A stretch of DNA of 42,357 bases from Dysgonamonadaceae bacterium. Lineage in GTDB: Bacteria > Bacteroidota > Bacteroidia > Bacteroidales > Azobacteroidaceae. Below are positions 8,474-18,452 of the stretch, one piece after another (positions within the stretch are counted from its first letter, which is position 1; each line of letters opens with the position of its first letter). The position numbers and the translations under genes are program-made. The DNA is taken from contig JAIRZF010000116.1 of the NCBI GenBank assembly GCA_031267385.1, forward strand, positions 1 to 42,357, read 5' to 3'. The notes under the pieces were generated by a model that was given only the letters and a program-made list of their open reading frames with translations, was not told where the DNA came from and made no database searches.

Positions 8474-11400
8474 TATCTTCGGTAATTGAATTCCGTACTA
8501 CTACCTTTGCCTTCCCTTCCCGGCAACCAATATTGTAAAGAGATTGTGTAAGCGCCTTGTTCCAATACGGGAAAACCCCTTGTCGGGTCGTTCAGGATAT
8601 GTCCTTTGATATTGTTATCAATCACAATTCGCTGGATTTCCTTAAAGTCCAGGAAATAATAGAAAGGAAGGGCATATGCATATTGAAAATAATCCGCTCC
8701 GAAATCAGATACGGTGATGGCTTTGAATGGTGGTATCCCATATTCATCCTGTCTGGAAAGAGTAAATTGTCCGTTGACGGGATAATTCTGATACAGGCGG
8801 GGATAAATAGTATGCCGGTAATAATTGTCCTCCGGGATGGCTTCAACTGCGATGAGAGGATCTGTTCCCTGATTTCCTCTGATTTCCAGATCTTCAAACG
8901 GTTCTATTCCGGCCTTTTTCATGTACAACACCAGGATATCATTTCCAATTACTTCAAACAAAGGCAATCCTCCCCTATTGGAGTTTTCTACTTTATGCCT
9001 GAATGTGCTGTAAGCGCTTGAAGAGAAAGGATAATTCAATATGGATTTACCGTCGCCCGAACGAACAACGTCGGAAGCTTCTTTTACTGTTTGTGTCACT
9101 GTATTTTCGCTGTCGTAATTGAAAATTTCAACCTCTTTACTTTTTCCGCCTTCAGTAGAGCCGCTATTTTCATTCAATATGAATAAATTAAACTCGAAAC
9201 TGCTATTCCGGGAAACCCTTGGAAGTCCGAATGAAATCTTTTTCCCGGAATAATCATAACTGAAACCGGATGAACCGACAATGGATCCTTCCGAATTGAT
9301 TTGACTCTGAAAACTTCCTTTTCCTTCAAAAAGATACGATTGGTCTTGTCGTAATACGATGTATCCGTTACTGCTCTCGTCAGGATAAAAATACTGTTGT
9401 CCGGGTGACGGATAGGCATAAAGTATGTTATGAAGAGGAATTGTCTCCGGGCGTTTTCCCGTCGTAAATGAACTCTCGCGTTTTTCTTCTCCCGACAATA
9501 GCTTCCAGGCGCCATTTTCCCATTCTTCCACCACAACACTTGCTTTGACTTTCAGGCTTTTTTCTCCGGGTAATACGGAATATGGGATCAACGTGGCAAC
9601 ATCATGACTTTTGTTCCACTCTATCGTCGCCGGCAATTGAGTATTCCCTTCGTATACTGCAAATTCTTTTAGCAGGACACGGTATCTGGCTCCTCCGTCA
9701 TCGAGAGAGAACTCCCTGTTTTCCTGAAGTGTAAGGGTCAGTTGAGGCGCTGTAAACACATCCGATTTTTGACTGCCATCCACCGGCGTCATATCTCCTA
9801 TTAAAATCATATCGATTGGAGGCGCTCCGGGATAAGTCAGATTGCATTTTTCTCCTAAAGTAAATTTGAAACGCATATCACCCTTGACCAAACCGCCCAA
9901 AAGATTAAATTTAGCTCCAATATCACCCCTCAACCATATCGGATTGGGCAGTTGAGCTTGCAACAGGGCGGCAACTCCTGTCTTGAGAATCGGGATTCTC
10001 AGTTTGATAAATTTCAGATTTACTTTAACTCCCATTTCTCCTCCCAGATAGGCATACGCTTGTCCCTGGGCATACCATCCGTTGATTCCGATAGATCCGG
10101 AATGGCCGGCACATTGCATGTTTCCATAATCCCTTAACATGATATCGAATCCCATTCCGGCATAAAATTTGGCATACAATATCAGGAAATCCAGGTCTCC
10201 GGTTTCAATTCCGAGTGCGGAACCAAAAGCAAATCCGCCGCCCTTACTCAAAAGAGAGCCGGATCGGGAATTCCCATTGATCCCGATGTTGTGTTCTCCC
10301 AGAATATCGGCTACATGTCCGGGGGGAGGTAAGGCATCAGGCATATGATTTCCGGTCATGAAATAAGATTTGGATTCAACGGTCGCCAGACTGGGGATCC
10401 CTACCTGGAGACCAATAGGCCTTTGCGGGGTGCCTAAATGCAGATACCATGTTGAAGGATCTATGTGTAAAACTCCGCTACCTGCCAGATTATCAGAATT
10501 GACTCCACGGACAATTCCTCCGGCCAGGCTGACGTATATTTCAAAGTTTGCATGAAATTCCTGCTGTTCAAAATTGTAATACATCCCCATGTGGGCGGCT
10601 ACCGCAGAATTTTTGATCTCATCTTTAGAAGCTTCCCGGATGTCCGGATCATTTGCCCGGTCGGTTTCCTTATTCGATTCTCCGGAAGATCCGGCAGCAG
10701 ATGAGAGTTTTTTCTCAAGTTCCATGAGTTTTCCGAGTTTTCCGGTGAGCTTGGATTGTATATTTGAAAATTCCAGGTCTTCCATGAAAAGAACAGACCC
10801 GAAAAGCCCTAAATATCGCACTCCTCCTGTTTTGTAAAATTCGATTTCAAAAGCGGCATCACCTTTCATGGCTTTACCGCCGATGTTGAAAAGTATGGCA
10901 GACTTTAATCCGATTCCCATTTGGGGATCAGGGATATATTTACATCCGGATGATGTAAATGAGCCTCCGGACTCTTTTTTCATCCCACTGCTCAGTCCTC
11001 CGCCAAATCCGTTGATTGATAAAGGGCCTAAAGGGATGGCTACTCCTTGAGGGAATTCCGCTAACCCGTCGACATACCAGTAGCGATGTTCTTCTTTTTT
11101 TCCAAAGATTGCAGATGATTTTATGTGAAGTCCGGCCAAAGGCTTTTTAAAAGTCATATCCAGGTTTCCTTTGAAGCCATCTCCATACTCCGGATCCTTT
11201 TTCATGATAGCCAGTTCTCCGCTAAGCGATACCGCATTTGCAATGGTGCAGTCAATTTTGACCCCGGAAATATCCGTTTTTTCGTATTCCCAGTAGTGTC
11301 GATTCTCATTTGTGATATATTTGGCTTTAATTTCCAGTCTTGAACTTGCATGAATAAACTGTTTGTCCAGATTCAGACTCAGATTAAAACCCAATACCAC

Positions 11401-12882
11401 ATTCTTTGAAGGAGCAGTTAATTTCACGTCCGATATGCTCACCGGAAATCCGAATAGATTTATTTCACCGCTATATCCCATACTTTTCACCTGGATATAA
11501 GGATCAACAGTCTTTAGTATCAGGTTTGTAAATTCGATATTCTTTAAATTGGAATTGCCGGTAGTATCTTCTTTTTCCGGTTCGGTAGAACTCATAGGAT
11601 CTTTAGGATCGGCATTGATGTCCAGGTAACCGCTTAACCTGGCTTCCGGTAAGAATTTCTCATCTTTTATTTCCAGGATGACGGACGAATTCTTTTTCAG
11701 AACAGCTTTTGCCGCCAGAAAATCAAATTTAAGACTGTCTTTTAATGCAACAGACATGCTGTAATGATCATTTTCGGCTATAATTGCTTCATAATTGAGT
11801 AGCGCTTGTTTTTTGGAGACCGGTAATCCGATAAGGCCTTTGAAACCGGCGGCAGTGATCGTGTTTGATTCCAATTCCATCAGGAAGTCATCAATAGAAA
11901 AAGCCCATCCGGATGCATTTCCTATGTCGACAGGTAAAATGTTTGTTGCTGTAAACTTTCCGGAAATTCCTCTGTCGTCTATCAGCATGTCATTGGCATC
12001 AAATGAGATACGTCCTTTATCAAATGAAAAAGCTTCGGGCAGGGTAATTTTGACTTCCCGGAAATATGCACCTCTCCACAATCCCGGACTTGTTTTATCA
12101 ACCCCTTCGTATTTAGAAGGGAAACGAATAGCCGAGGGATTTTTGAAGTCGCTGAGATCGAGGGATGCGCTTTTAATGTCGAAAATAAATCCGTTCAGAC
12201 CTTTGATTGCAAACCGGGGCAGGCTTATTTCGACTAATAAGTCGTTCCAGTCCTGTACCACTGTCCGGAACGAACTGGTGACCGGTTTTCCCGTTGGTTT
12301 TCCGTTACTGCTGACTTGCTCAATCATTTTATCGGAAAATGTAATTTCTCCGCAGACTGACAACTCTTTGAATCCGACACATTCGATTTTCACATACGTC
12401 AGATTATTCATTCCGGATTCGGATTCGGGAGCCCTTCCTGTTGTTGCATCCATTCCACCTTTAAGAATGAGTTCCATACTACCGCTGATAGGTATTTTGA
12501 AATCATCCAGCAGGACGAGATAAGCGTCGCCTATAAAACTTCCTTCATAGGAAAATTTGACATTTTGTGCACCGAAGAACAAGACCTTGTCTTTTTGAGG
12601 AATTTTCATCCGGGCAAAAACAGTGAATTCGGCATGTGTCTCCAGAAATTTAATACTACTTACAGCAACGGTAAATTCACTATTACCGATAGTTTGTTTC
12701 AGTCCTACCGGAAGCGTTTGTAATTCTGAATTATTCAGTTCTTCGCAATATTTCCCGGATTGATCCAATTTCTCGAATACCTGTTCGGCTTCAGCCCGAA
12801 CGTCGGCTTTGATCTCATATGGCTTTGGAAAAAAGTTGAAAAGAACGAAAAAACAGAATGGAAGTAACATTCTTTTTTTCAT
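8473..12882 (-). CDS. Very large exported protein of unknown function in the TANFOR/SprB cluster
   Basis: Uninterrupted 1469-aa ORF with signal-peptide-like N-terminus MKKRMLLPFCFFVLFNFFPKPYEIKA. Many beta-strand-like stretches. No catalytic motif recognised. Confidence 0.8.
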   Translation of the reverse strand: MKKRMLLPFCFFVLFNFFPKPYEIKADVRAEAEQVFEKLDQSGKYCEELNNSELQTLPVGLKQTIGNSEFTVAVSSIKFLETHAEFTVFARMKIPQKDKVLFFGAQNVKFSYEGSFIGDAYLVLLDDFKIPISGSMELILKGGMDATTGRAPESESGMNNLTYVKIECVGFKELSVCGEITFSDKMIEQVSSNGKPTGKPVTSSFRTVVQDWNDLLVEISLPRFAIKGLNGFIFDIKSASLDLSDFKNPSAIRFPSKYEGVDKTSPGLWRGAYFREVKITLPEAFSFDKGRISFDANDMLIDDRGISGKFTATNILPVDIGNASGWAFSIDDFLMELESNTITAAGFKGLIGLPVSKKQALLNYEAIIAENDHYSMSVALKDSLKFDFLAAKAVLKKNSSVILEIKDEKFLPEARLSGYLDINADPKDPMSSTEPEKEDTTGNSNLKNIEFTNLILKTVDPYIQVKSMGYSGEINLFGFPVSISDVKLTAPSKNVVLGFNLSLNLDKQFIHASSRLEIKAKYITNENRHYWEYEKTDISGVKIDCTIANAVSLSGELAIMKKDPEYGDGFKGNLDMTFKKPLAGLHIKSSAIFGKKEEHRYWYVDGLAEFPQGVAIPLGPLSINGFGGGLSSGMKKESGGSFTSSGCKYIPDPQMGIGLKSAILFNIGGKAMKGDAAFEIEFYKTGGVRYLGLFGSVLFMEDLEFSNIQSKLTGKLGKLMELEKKLSSAAGSSGESNKETDRANDPDIREASKDEIKNSAVAAHMGMYYNFEQQEFHANFEIYVSLAGGIVRGVNSDNLAGSGVLHIDPSTWYLHLGTPQRPIGLQVGIPSLATVESKSYFMTGNHMPDALPPPGHVADILGEHNIGINGNSRSGSLLSKGGGFAFGSALGIETGDLDFLILYAKFYAGMGFDIMLRDYGNMQCAGHSGSIGINGWYAQGQAYAYLGGEMGVKVNLKFIKLRIPILKTGVAALLQAQLPNPIWLRGDIGAKFNLLGGLVKGDMRFKFTLGEKCNLTYPGAPPIDMILIGDMTPVDGSQKSDVFTAPQLTLTLQENREFSLDDGGARYRVLLKEFAVYEGNTQLPATIEWNKSHDVATLIPYSVLPGEKSLKVKASVVVEEWENGAWKLLSGEEKRESSFTTGKRPETIPLHNILYAYPSPGQQYFYPDESSNGYIVLRQDQSYLFEGKGSFQSQINSEGSIVGSSGFSYDYSGKKISFGLPRVSRNSSFEFNLFILNENSGSTEGGKSKEVEIFNYDSENTVTQTVKEASDVVRSGDGKSILNYPFSSSAYSTFRHKVENSNRGGLPLFEVIGNDILVLYMKKAGIEPFEDLEIRGNQGTDPLIAVEAIPEDNYYRHTIYPRLYQNYPVNGQFTLSRQDEYGIPPFKAITVSDFGADYFQYAYALPFYYFLDFKEIQRIVIDNNIKGHILNDPTRGFPVLEQGAYTISLQYWLPGREGKGSSTEFNYRR

Positions 12883-12943
12883 ACTGTTTCGTTTTTATTG
12901 TTTGGTTTGATTCATTGTTTTTTGTTATTATAATTATAAATGT

Positions 12944-13363
12944 TTACAGGGCAGGGGTAATCATGAGATATATTCCCAGCGTGGTCATTAACGTATTGGC
13001 ATATATTCCCCAATAACTTATGATAATATCGTTCCTTTCCATGATATGATAAACTAAATAAGTGCAGGAAAGAATCAAAGAACAAATAAAGAATGCTATT
13101 TTAATATCAGAGTTAAATGAGACAGAAATGCAAAATATTATGTATGTATATATCAAAGATACAAACAAATATAAATAATTTTGTATTTTATAATTTTTCA
13201 AATAAGACACAATTAGAGTAAATAAGATTGAAAATATATAAAAAGGAATAATAAAAAAGACGTAATAGACAAAAATATTCGATTTTACCATTGTCATTAT
13301 TATTGTTGCAATATAAACGATACAAAATATGCTTAAATATTTGTTGTAATTTTTATTTTTCAT
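12944..13363 (-). CDS. Small polytopic membrane protein (candidate immunity/accessory protein)
   Basis: 139 aa, several hydrophobic segments (YLSIFCIVYIATIIMTMV, YVFFIIPFYIFSILFTLIVSYL, IAFFICSLILSCTYLVYHI, TLMTTLGIYLMI). AT-rich gene between two large cluster genes on the same strand. Confidence 0.7.
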   Translation of the reverse strand: MKNKNYNKYLSIFCIVYIATIIMTMVKSNIFVYYVFFIIPFYIFSILFTLIVSYLKNYKIQNYLYLFVSLIYTYIIFCISVSFNSDIKIAFFICSLILSCTYLVYHIMERNDIIISYWGIYANTLMTTLGIYLMITPAL

Positions 13364-13387
13364 TGCTTTTATAGTGGATTTATTTTT

Positions 13388-14425
13388 TTATCTAATCTGG
13401 TACATTGGTCTTGGCATATAACCATGATTTTTTGTTGACCTGTATTTTCGTGATGTTTGGTAGCGTAAGTATTTTTTATTTTCTATTGTGATAGTATCGA
13501 AGAAGAATTTGTCCTGCCAAAACCCTTTTTTCATAGGGTGAAGATGTTCTTGATATTCTTCTGTTTTAAGGAAATAGTTACCCATATAATTAAAATGGGA
13601 TGAAATTACTTCATTTGTGTAAATTTCTCGGGTATATTTATCATATTGAGAGACAGGATGAGAATAGGGATAAACATCAATTCCACAATCTTTTTTTTCA
13701 CAAAATAAAACCATGCCATTGTAGTAATTTATATCAAAACTCGGTGTTGTGTTTTTGTGGGTTAATATGGCTATAAAATGTTGGCAAGAAGGAGAATACA
13801 TGATAAATTCACATTGAATGGAATTTCTGATACTGTGAAACCCTACGGTATCCGGTTCCCTATAATTATGGCTTAATAAGTCGTTAATCAAAGAGAGTCG
13901 GACAGAATCACTCATGTGTTCATCATTCTTAGCTCCTTCATCAAATGACGAAAATAAGCTCTTGATACCGTGAATTAATTTATTCTGATCTTCTAAAACG
14001 ATTTTTTTATCAGGATAAAATAGTATAGCGTTTTGTAATGTTTTTTGAGCTTCTTTTTTAACAACTTCCGCATTTTTCTTTATGCGATTAATTTCTTCTT
14101 CTATGGTTGGAGGTTTGGGACGTATAATAGACATGGAAATCTTATAATTGACAACAGATATACCAATTAATAAAATGATTAATGAAATCCATGTAATATT
14201 TTCATTTGTATATTTGTATATTAGACGAATGGAAATCCAGCATATAAAGGAAAAAAACACACATAAAGCAATGACGCGAATTTTAATGAACAGTTCTATC
14301 AAAGAGCCTGCTAGTTCAGATGTGTTTGATAGATATTTGAAACAATGAAATCCTATCAAAAGATTGACAATAAGCACTAGCCAGAAGGCTGTTTTGGCTA
14401 TCGAATTCAAATTTTCATGATCCAT
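13388..14425 (-). CDS. Membrane protein with N-terminal TM helices and C-terminal soluble domain (candidate immunity protein)
   Basis: 345 aa. Hydrophobic segments AFWLVLIVNLLIGFHCF, VIALCVFFSFICWISIRLI and ITWISLIILLIGISVVNY, then a soluble region. Located 51 bp downstream of the TANFOR-like toxin candidate. AT-rich. Confidence 0.75.
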   Translation of the reverse strand: MDHENLNSIAKTAFWLVLIVNLLIGFHCFKYLSNTSELAGSLIELFIKIRVIALCVFFSFICWISIRLIYKYTNENITWISLIILLIGISVVNYKISMSIIRPKPPTIEEEINRIKKNAEVVKKEAQKTLQNAILFYPDKKIVLEDQNKLIHGIKSLFSSFDEGAKNDEHMSDSVRLSLINDLLSHNYREPDTVGFHSIRNSIQCEFIMYSPSCQHFIAILTHKNTTPSFDINYYNGMVLFCEKKDCGIDVYPYSHPVSQYDKYTREIYTNEVISSHFNYMGNYFLKTEEYQEHLHPMKKGFWQDKFFFDTITIENKKYLRYQTSRKYRSTKNHGYMPRPMYQIR

Positions 14426-14476
14426 ATTTTGTTTATTTTTGGAGTTTTAATCTAACAAGGTTAAGTATAACAATCA

Positions 14477-17400
14477 TTATTTTCGTGGTTTAATATATCC
14501 GTCTTCGATCACTTTTAATTCAAACACCCATCCATAATTGCTAATAAAATGGCTTTTAAGGAATCCCTGCGATACATCGCTTGGAATATAGGCCCGTTTA
14601 CCGTCAATTCCTCCGACAGGACACTGTGGAGCGACGCCGTCCAGTAACCAGGGTTGATCTTTCAATTTATCTTCACGGCTACCATATTGCCAAACATCTT
14701 CCCATTCAGCTGTATTTACCTCTCCACAACTTGGATTTTCCGGTGCAAAAATGTAAAGACGTCCCAAAGTTAATCCTTTTAATTCAGATTTCATGGCATT
14801 TTTAACTTCATCTATTATGCCTAAAGCGTGAGCAAATCCCATGCTATGACAAATAATATCAAGAGTATCCTGAACGATTCCGGAATCATTTTTACTACAA
14901 CTAATGCTTAATTCCTTTACAAATTCCTTGCCACTTAATCTTCCGTTTGATCGTCTGGTGTTAAAACCGTTTACATTAGGAGCGTTATTCAGTTCTACAC
15001 AAGGAGCGGAGTGATAACATGGATTAGGCAATGGTATCCCTTTTACTATAATAAAGGGTATGAGAGTGTTGTAAGAACTCACACAACTGGCGGCAAACAA
15101 TCCTATTGTTTTGTGATTGGATGTCCCAATATTATCATGTCCTGTGACATAAAATGATTCTTTTGATTTTAATAAACCGGCCATGTTTTTTGAGAAGTCA
15201 TCCCAATAATCCATTATATCAACTTCAGAGATATCTTTTCTTACAAAATTTATTGCATCCAATTTACTTTCAGGCAAGTCTTTAGTATAACTGCTATTGG
15301 GATTTATAAATTCCCAGAATTCGGATTGCCAATTATATCCTGATACGAATAACGATATGGAACCTGCCTTGTTTTGTCCCAGATATGCCAATAAAGCCAA
15401 TTGTTCTTTTTCTGTTTCGAGCATAATACGTACTCCAATGTCTTCGAATAAGATAAGATAAATCGTGTTTCCCCATCCGTCAATACTGGTATTCTTTACT
15501 AACTTGGGCTGTTTAACTGTTTTTTCAATTTCAGATATCCTGATTTTAATTGATTGATATTTTTGGCTGCCAATGTATACACCATCGCTATTTGTTTCCA
15601 GTAAACTGGCGAATATCTTAAAGGAACTTCCTTTTTGAATTGATGATTTTGTGTCTCGTAGAAACTCCAAAACTCTTTCGTTTCCACTTTTGGCCATTCC
15701 ATCCTCGTCACTCTCGAACGGATTCACCAGCCATGCCGGATCATGAATTTCGTCCCACTGCCATTTCGCAAAGTGTGTTCCTTCCCCATAATCCATCAGA
15801 TTATTTGTTTTCCCTTCCAGCGATTGTGCCGTACTGCCGTATTCGCCATCAAAAGTGTGACGTAATTTGAACATCCCGTGTCCTAATTCGTGTGCTATAG
15901 TCCGGTTGATATCTCCTCCGCTTTGGGTAAAAACATATCCGAATTGTTTCCCTCTGGGCATGTCTCCCATCATGGATTGCCCGTTGATTGAACCTTCATT
16001 GAGTATGAATATATAAGCTGTATTTTTATCCAGGCTACCTCTGGAGATCCGGTATGCAGTATTCATTTCTTTCATTTCGTCGGTATACCGGGAGAAAAAT
16101 GAACTACCCTCCGAATGAAGGTCGATGTCCGGGTATGTAAAACTGGAATCTGATTCCACATTCCATTGGATGCCTACTTTCCCGTATACGGCATTTAAAT
16201 ACTCCCCGATCTCATGTGAGTCCACATAATTTTCGTTCACAGGAATCAACCTGACATTGAAAGTTTTCTCAGGATAAGATAATATTTTCAGTTTGCCAAG
16301 GGTAAGATATCCTCCTTTCCCGTCCGGATAGAGGGCGAATAGATCCTGGGCATCATTTTCTTTTCCTCCCGCGATATGAAGTTGCCCGTCTTTCGGTTCA
16401 ATACTATAGCCTGCTTTTGTCCTGAAAATAATGCTGTCTTCATTCAGTTTTTTATCCGTTTTGTTCACTTTGAAACGGACATATTCGCTTTTGCCGGAAG
16501 GAATTAGTTGACAGGCAACAGGATATGTCCCTATAAATTCGTAAGTATTTTTGTTTACTATTAAAGAGACCGTCTTGTAATAATCCTGCCAGGTATCGAA
16601 TGAATAGCTTGAATTGTCTCCTTCTAAAAACTCCACAACAGCTTTTTGTGTAGCAATAGTCGTTTCACTGAAACTTCCTTCTGTCAGAGGTTTATCATTT
16701 TTCCCTATTTGTTCCGAAGAAGTTTTTCCGTCTTCATCCTTTGTGAAAACAACGATATTACCATCACTGTCTTCTACGATGTAGGTGTATGGATTCCCGG
16801 ATGTGAATATTTCCCGGTCTTCTTCCGGTATTTTTACTGTTCCTACGGCATTTCCATCCTTATCATTGATCACGAGGTTTCCACTATCGGCGTCATACTC
16901 AGCCGTTGCTTCATTCGGAATGGAAAAATTCGCCTTTACTTTGCTTTCTACGGCTCCGGTCTTAGTGAATCCGGTCTCGCTTCCGCCATGCCACAAACGA
17001 TCCAGATCGGCAATGAGTTTTTCATCCTTATCGTATGATGCTTCAATAGAGCCGTCAACCAGTTGATACTCTTTATTGATTTTAACGCCGGAAAACCGGA
17101 CTGCTATTTTCACAAATCCGAATAAAGGCAATGTTGTCCATCCGGTTCCGGTAAAAACGCCGTTTGAACCTTTTGATTCGATTACTGTGACCGGAAAATC
17201 TCCGGCGATGAAGACGTCTGCCGGATTTAATTTTGCCAATGGATCGAAATTGCTTTTATCAAATGAAGGGATCATACCGCAACTGATTTTGAATTTTTCT
17301 TTCCAATTTTCCAGGATAGCAGTATAAATCTCGCTGTAAGTAATGCTTCCGTCGCTGCAAACGGTTCCGACTTTGTATTCATATTCAATGTCGAAAGCCA

Positions 17401-18427
17401 AATCAAAAATACGGGCGTAATCCTGATTCCCTTTTATGACGACCCATTCGTTACCGGAATTTTTAAGCCGGTATGCCACCAATGAAATTTCAGCATTGGG
17501 TTCTGGAGTCCATTCTATGACCAAGTGATCCCTATCCTGGGAATGACGAATATTTTGCGGGGCATAACAACTTTGAGCGATGGAAAATGTATATATTTCA
17601 CTGAATCCATTGTTCTCAAAGAGACTGAGTTCATCCGCACCATCTTTTGCTATCGCCTGAACTTGCCAGGCATAACGTTTACTTTCCATCAAAGTCGGCA
17701 TCATTACGGTATAAGGTAAAGCCGTTGTCCGGATTGTTGTCGAGTAAATCTCCGGAGAATAGAGGAATCCTGCTTCCGGCGCGATGTTTTCGTCCCAAAT
17801 TTCTTTCAATATAAATTTGTATTCCACATCACTCAGATTCTGATGCCGGGGCGTCCATTGGAACAGGATGTTCTGAGCTTCCTGAAACGGCAGACTAATC
17901 CCTTTCTGTGGTAAATTAAGGATAGGCGGCCGGTTGAGGGCAATCCAGGCGCGGGCGCAGGAATTTTGGGAAATGATCTTGTTTGTTTGAACTTCTATTA
18001 CGAAAACGCAGAACTCGATCATTCCTTCCGGGAATTGGCCGTTGGGAAGTATTCCCTGGATGTTCAGGTTTTCATATTGCAGGTAAGGGCTCAGGTCGTT
18101 TTGTGTCAGCAGGTATGGGGTGCCGGATTGCAGTTGTATCACAGGATAGGAGACATGATCTTTTGTCTCCAGCCGGACGCCGTTTCCGGCTTTGATACTG
18201 AAGTGTAATTTTACATTTACCAGCGGTTCCATGAGATCCCTGTTCAATAAAGTAATGGATAGTTTGGGCTTTGCCGGGTTGTAGTAATCTTCCGGTTTGA
18301 GGCTATAGGGAGGGTTTATAAAGGCGTTCACCTGTACCGGATAAGTCAACCGCAAATTTTGAGATTGAGAGGGTAATATGCTAAAATAGAAGCAGGTGAC
18401 GAGAAGAATTAAATGATTGTATTTCAT
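14477..18427 (-). CDS. TANFOR-like exported protein with internal HELGHG metallopeptidase domain and C-terminal serine-hydrolase-like region (polymorphic-toxin-like)
   Basis: Signal peptide MKYNHLILLVTCFYFSILPSQSQ. N-terminal 'LRLTYPVQVNAFINPPYSLKPEDYYNPAKPKLSITLLNRD' resembles the Bacteroidetes TANFOR region (recalled, not searched). 'TIAHELGHGMFKLRHTF...NNLMDYGEGTHFAKWQWDEIHDP' is zincin-like. C-terminal 'DTLDIICHSMGFAHALGII' has a nucleophile-elbow-like motif. Confidence 0.85.
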   Translation of the reverse strand: MKYNHLILLVTCFYFSILPSQSQNLRLTYPVQVNAFINPPYSLKPEDYYNPAKPKLSITLLNRDLMEPLVNVKLHFSIKAGNGVRLETKDHVSYPVIQLQSGTPYLLTQNDLSPYLQYENLNIQGILPNGQFPEGMIEFCVFVIEVQTNKIISQNSCARAWIALNRPPILNLPQKGISLPFQEAQNILFQWTPRHQNLSDVEYKFILKEIWDENIAPEAGFLYSPEIYSTTIRTTALPYTVMMPTLMESKRYAWQVQAIAKDGADELSLFENNGFSEIYTFSIAQSCYAPQNIRHSQDRDHLVIEWTPEPNAEISLVAYRLKNSGNEWVVIKGNQDYARIFDLAFDIEYEYKVGTVCSDGSITYSEIYTAILENWKEKFKISCGMIPSFDKSNFDPLAKLNPADVFIAGDFPVTVIESKGSNGVFTGTGWTTLPLFGFVKIAVRFSGVKINKEYQLVDGSIEASYDKDEKLIADLDRLWHGGSETGFTKTGAVESKVKANFSIPNEATAEYDADSGNLVINDKDGNAVGTVKIPEEDREIFTSGNPYTYIVEDSDGNIVVFTKDEDGKTSSEQIGKNDKPLTEGSFSETTIATQKAVVEFLEGDNSSYSFDTWQDYYKTVSLIVNKNTYEFIGTYPVACQLIPSGKSEYVRFKVNKTDKKLNEDSIIFRTKAGYSIEPKDGQLHIAGGKENDAQDLFALYPDGKGGYLTLGKLKILSYPEKTFNVRLIPVNENYVDSHEIGEYLNAVYGKVGIQWNVESDSSFTYPDIDLHSEGSSFFSRYTDEMKEMNTAYRISRGSLDKNTAYIFILNEGSINGQSMMGDMPRGKQFGYVFTQSGGDINRTIAHELGHGMFKLRHTFDGEYGSTAQSLEGKTNNLMDYGEGTHFAKWQWDEIHDPAWLVNPFESDEDGMAKSGNERVLEFLRDTKSSIQKGSSFKIFASLLETNSDGVYIGSQKYQSIKIRISEIEKTVKQPKLVKNTSIDGWGNTIYLILFEDIGVRIMLETEKEQLALLAYLGQNKAGSISLFVSGYNWQSEFWEFINPNSSYTKDLPESKLDAINFVRKDISEVDIMDYWDDFSKNMAGLLKSKESFYVTGHDNIGTSNHKTIGLFAASCVSSYNTLIPFIIVKGIPLPNPCYHSAPCVELNNAPNVNGFNTRRSNGRLSGKEFVKELSISCSKNDSGIVQDTLDIICHSMGFAHALGIIDEVKNAMKSELKGLTLGRLYIFAPENPSCGEVNTAEWEDVWQYGSREDKLKDQPWLLDGVAPQCPVGGIDGKRAYIPSDVSQGFLKSHFISNYGWVFELKVIEDGYIKPRK
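15711..15892 (-). other. Metallopeptidase signature block within the TANFOR-like protein
   Basis: HELGHGM is encoded at 15872-15892 and NNLMDYGEGTHF at about 15771-15806 on the minus strand. The arrangement HExxH...LRHTF...NLMDY is zinc-peptidase-like. Confidence 0.75.
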
Positions 18428-18452
18428 ATGAGCATAATTTGTTTGGTTCGCA

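Noticed and set aside
11795-12523. 242-aa + strand ORF opposite the 1469-aa gene
   Set aside because: Antisense to a continuous signal-peptide-bearing ORF. No domain signature.
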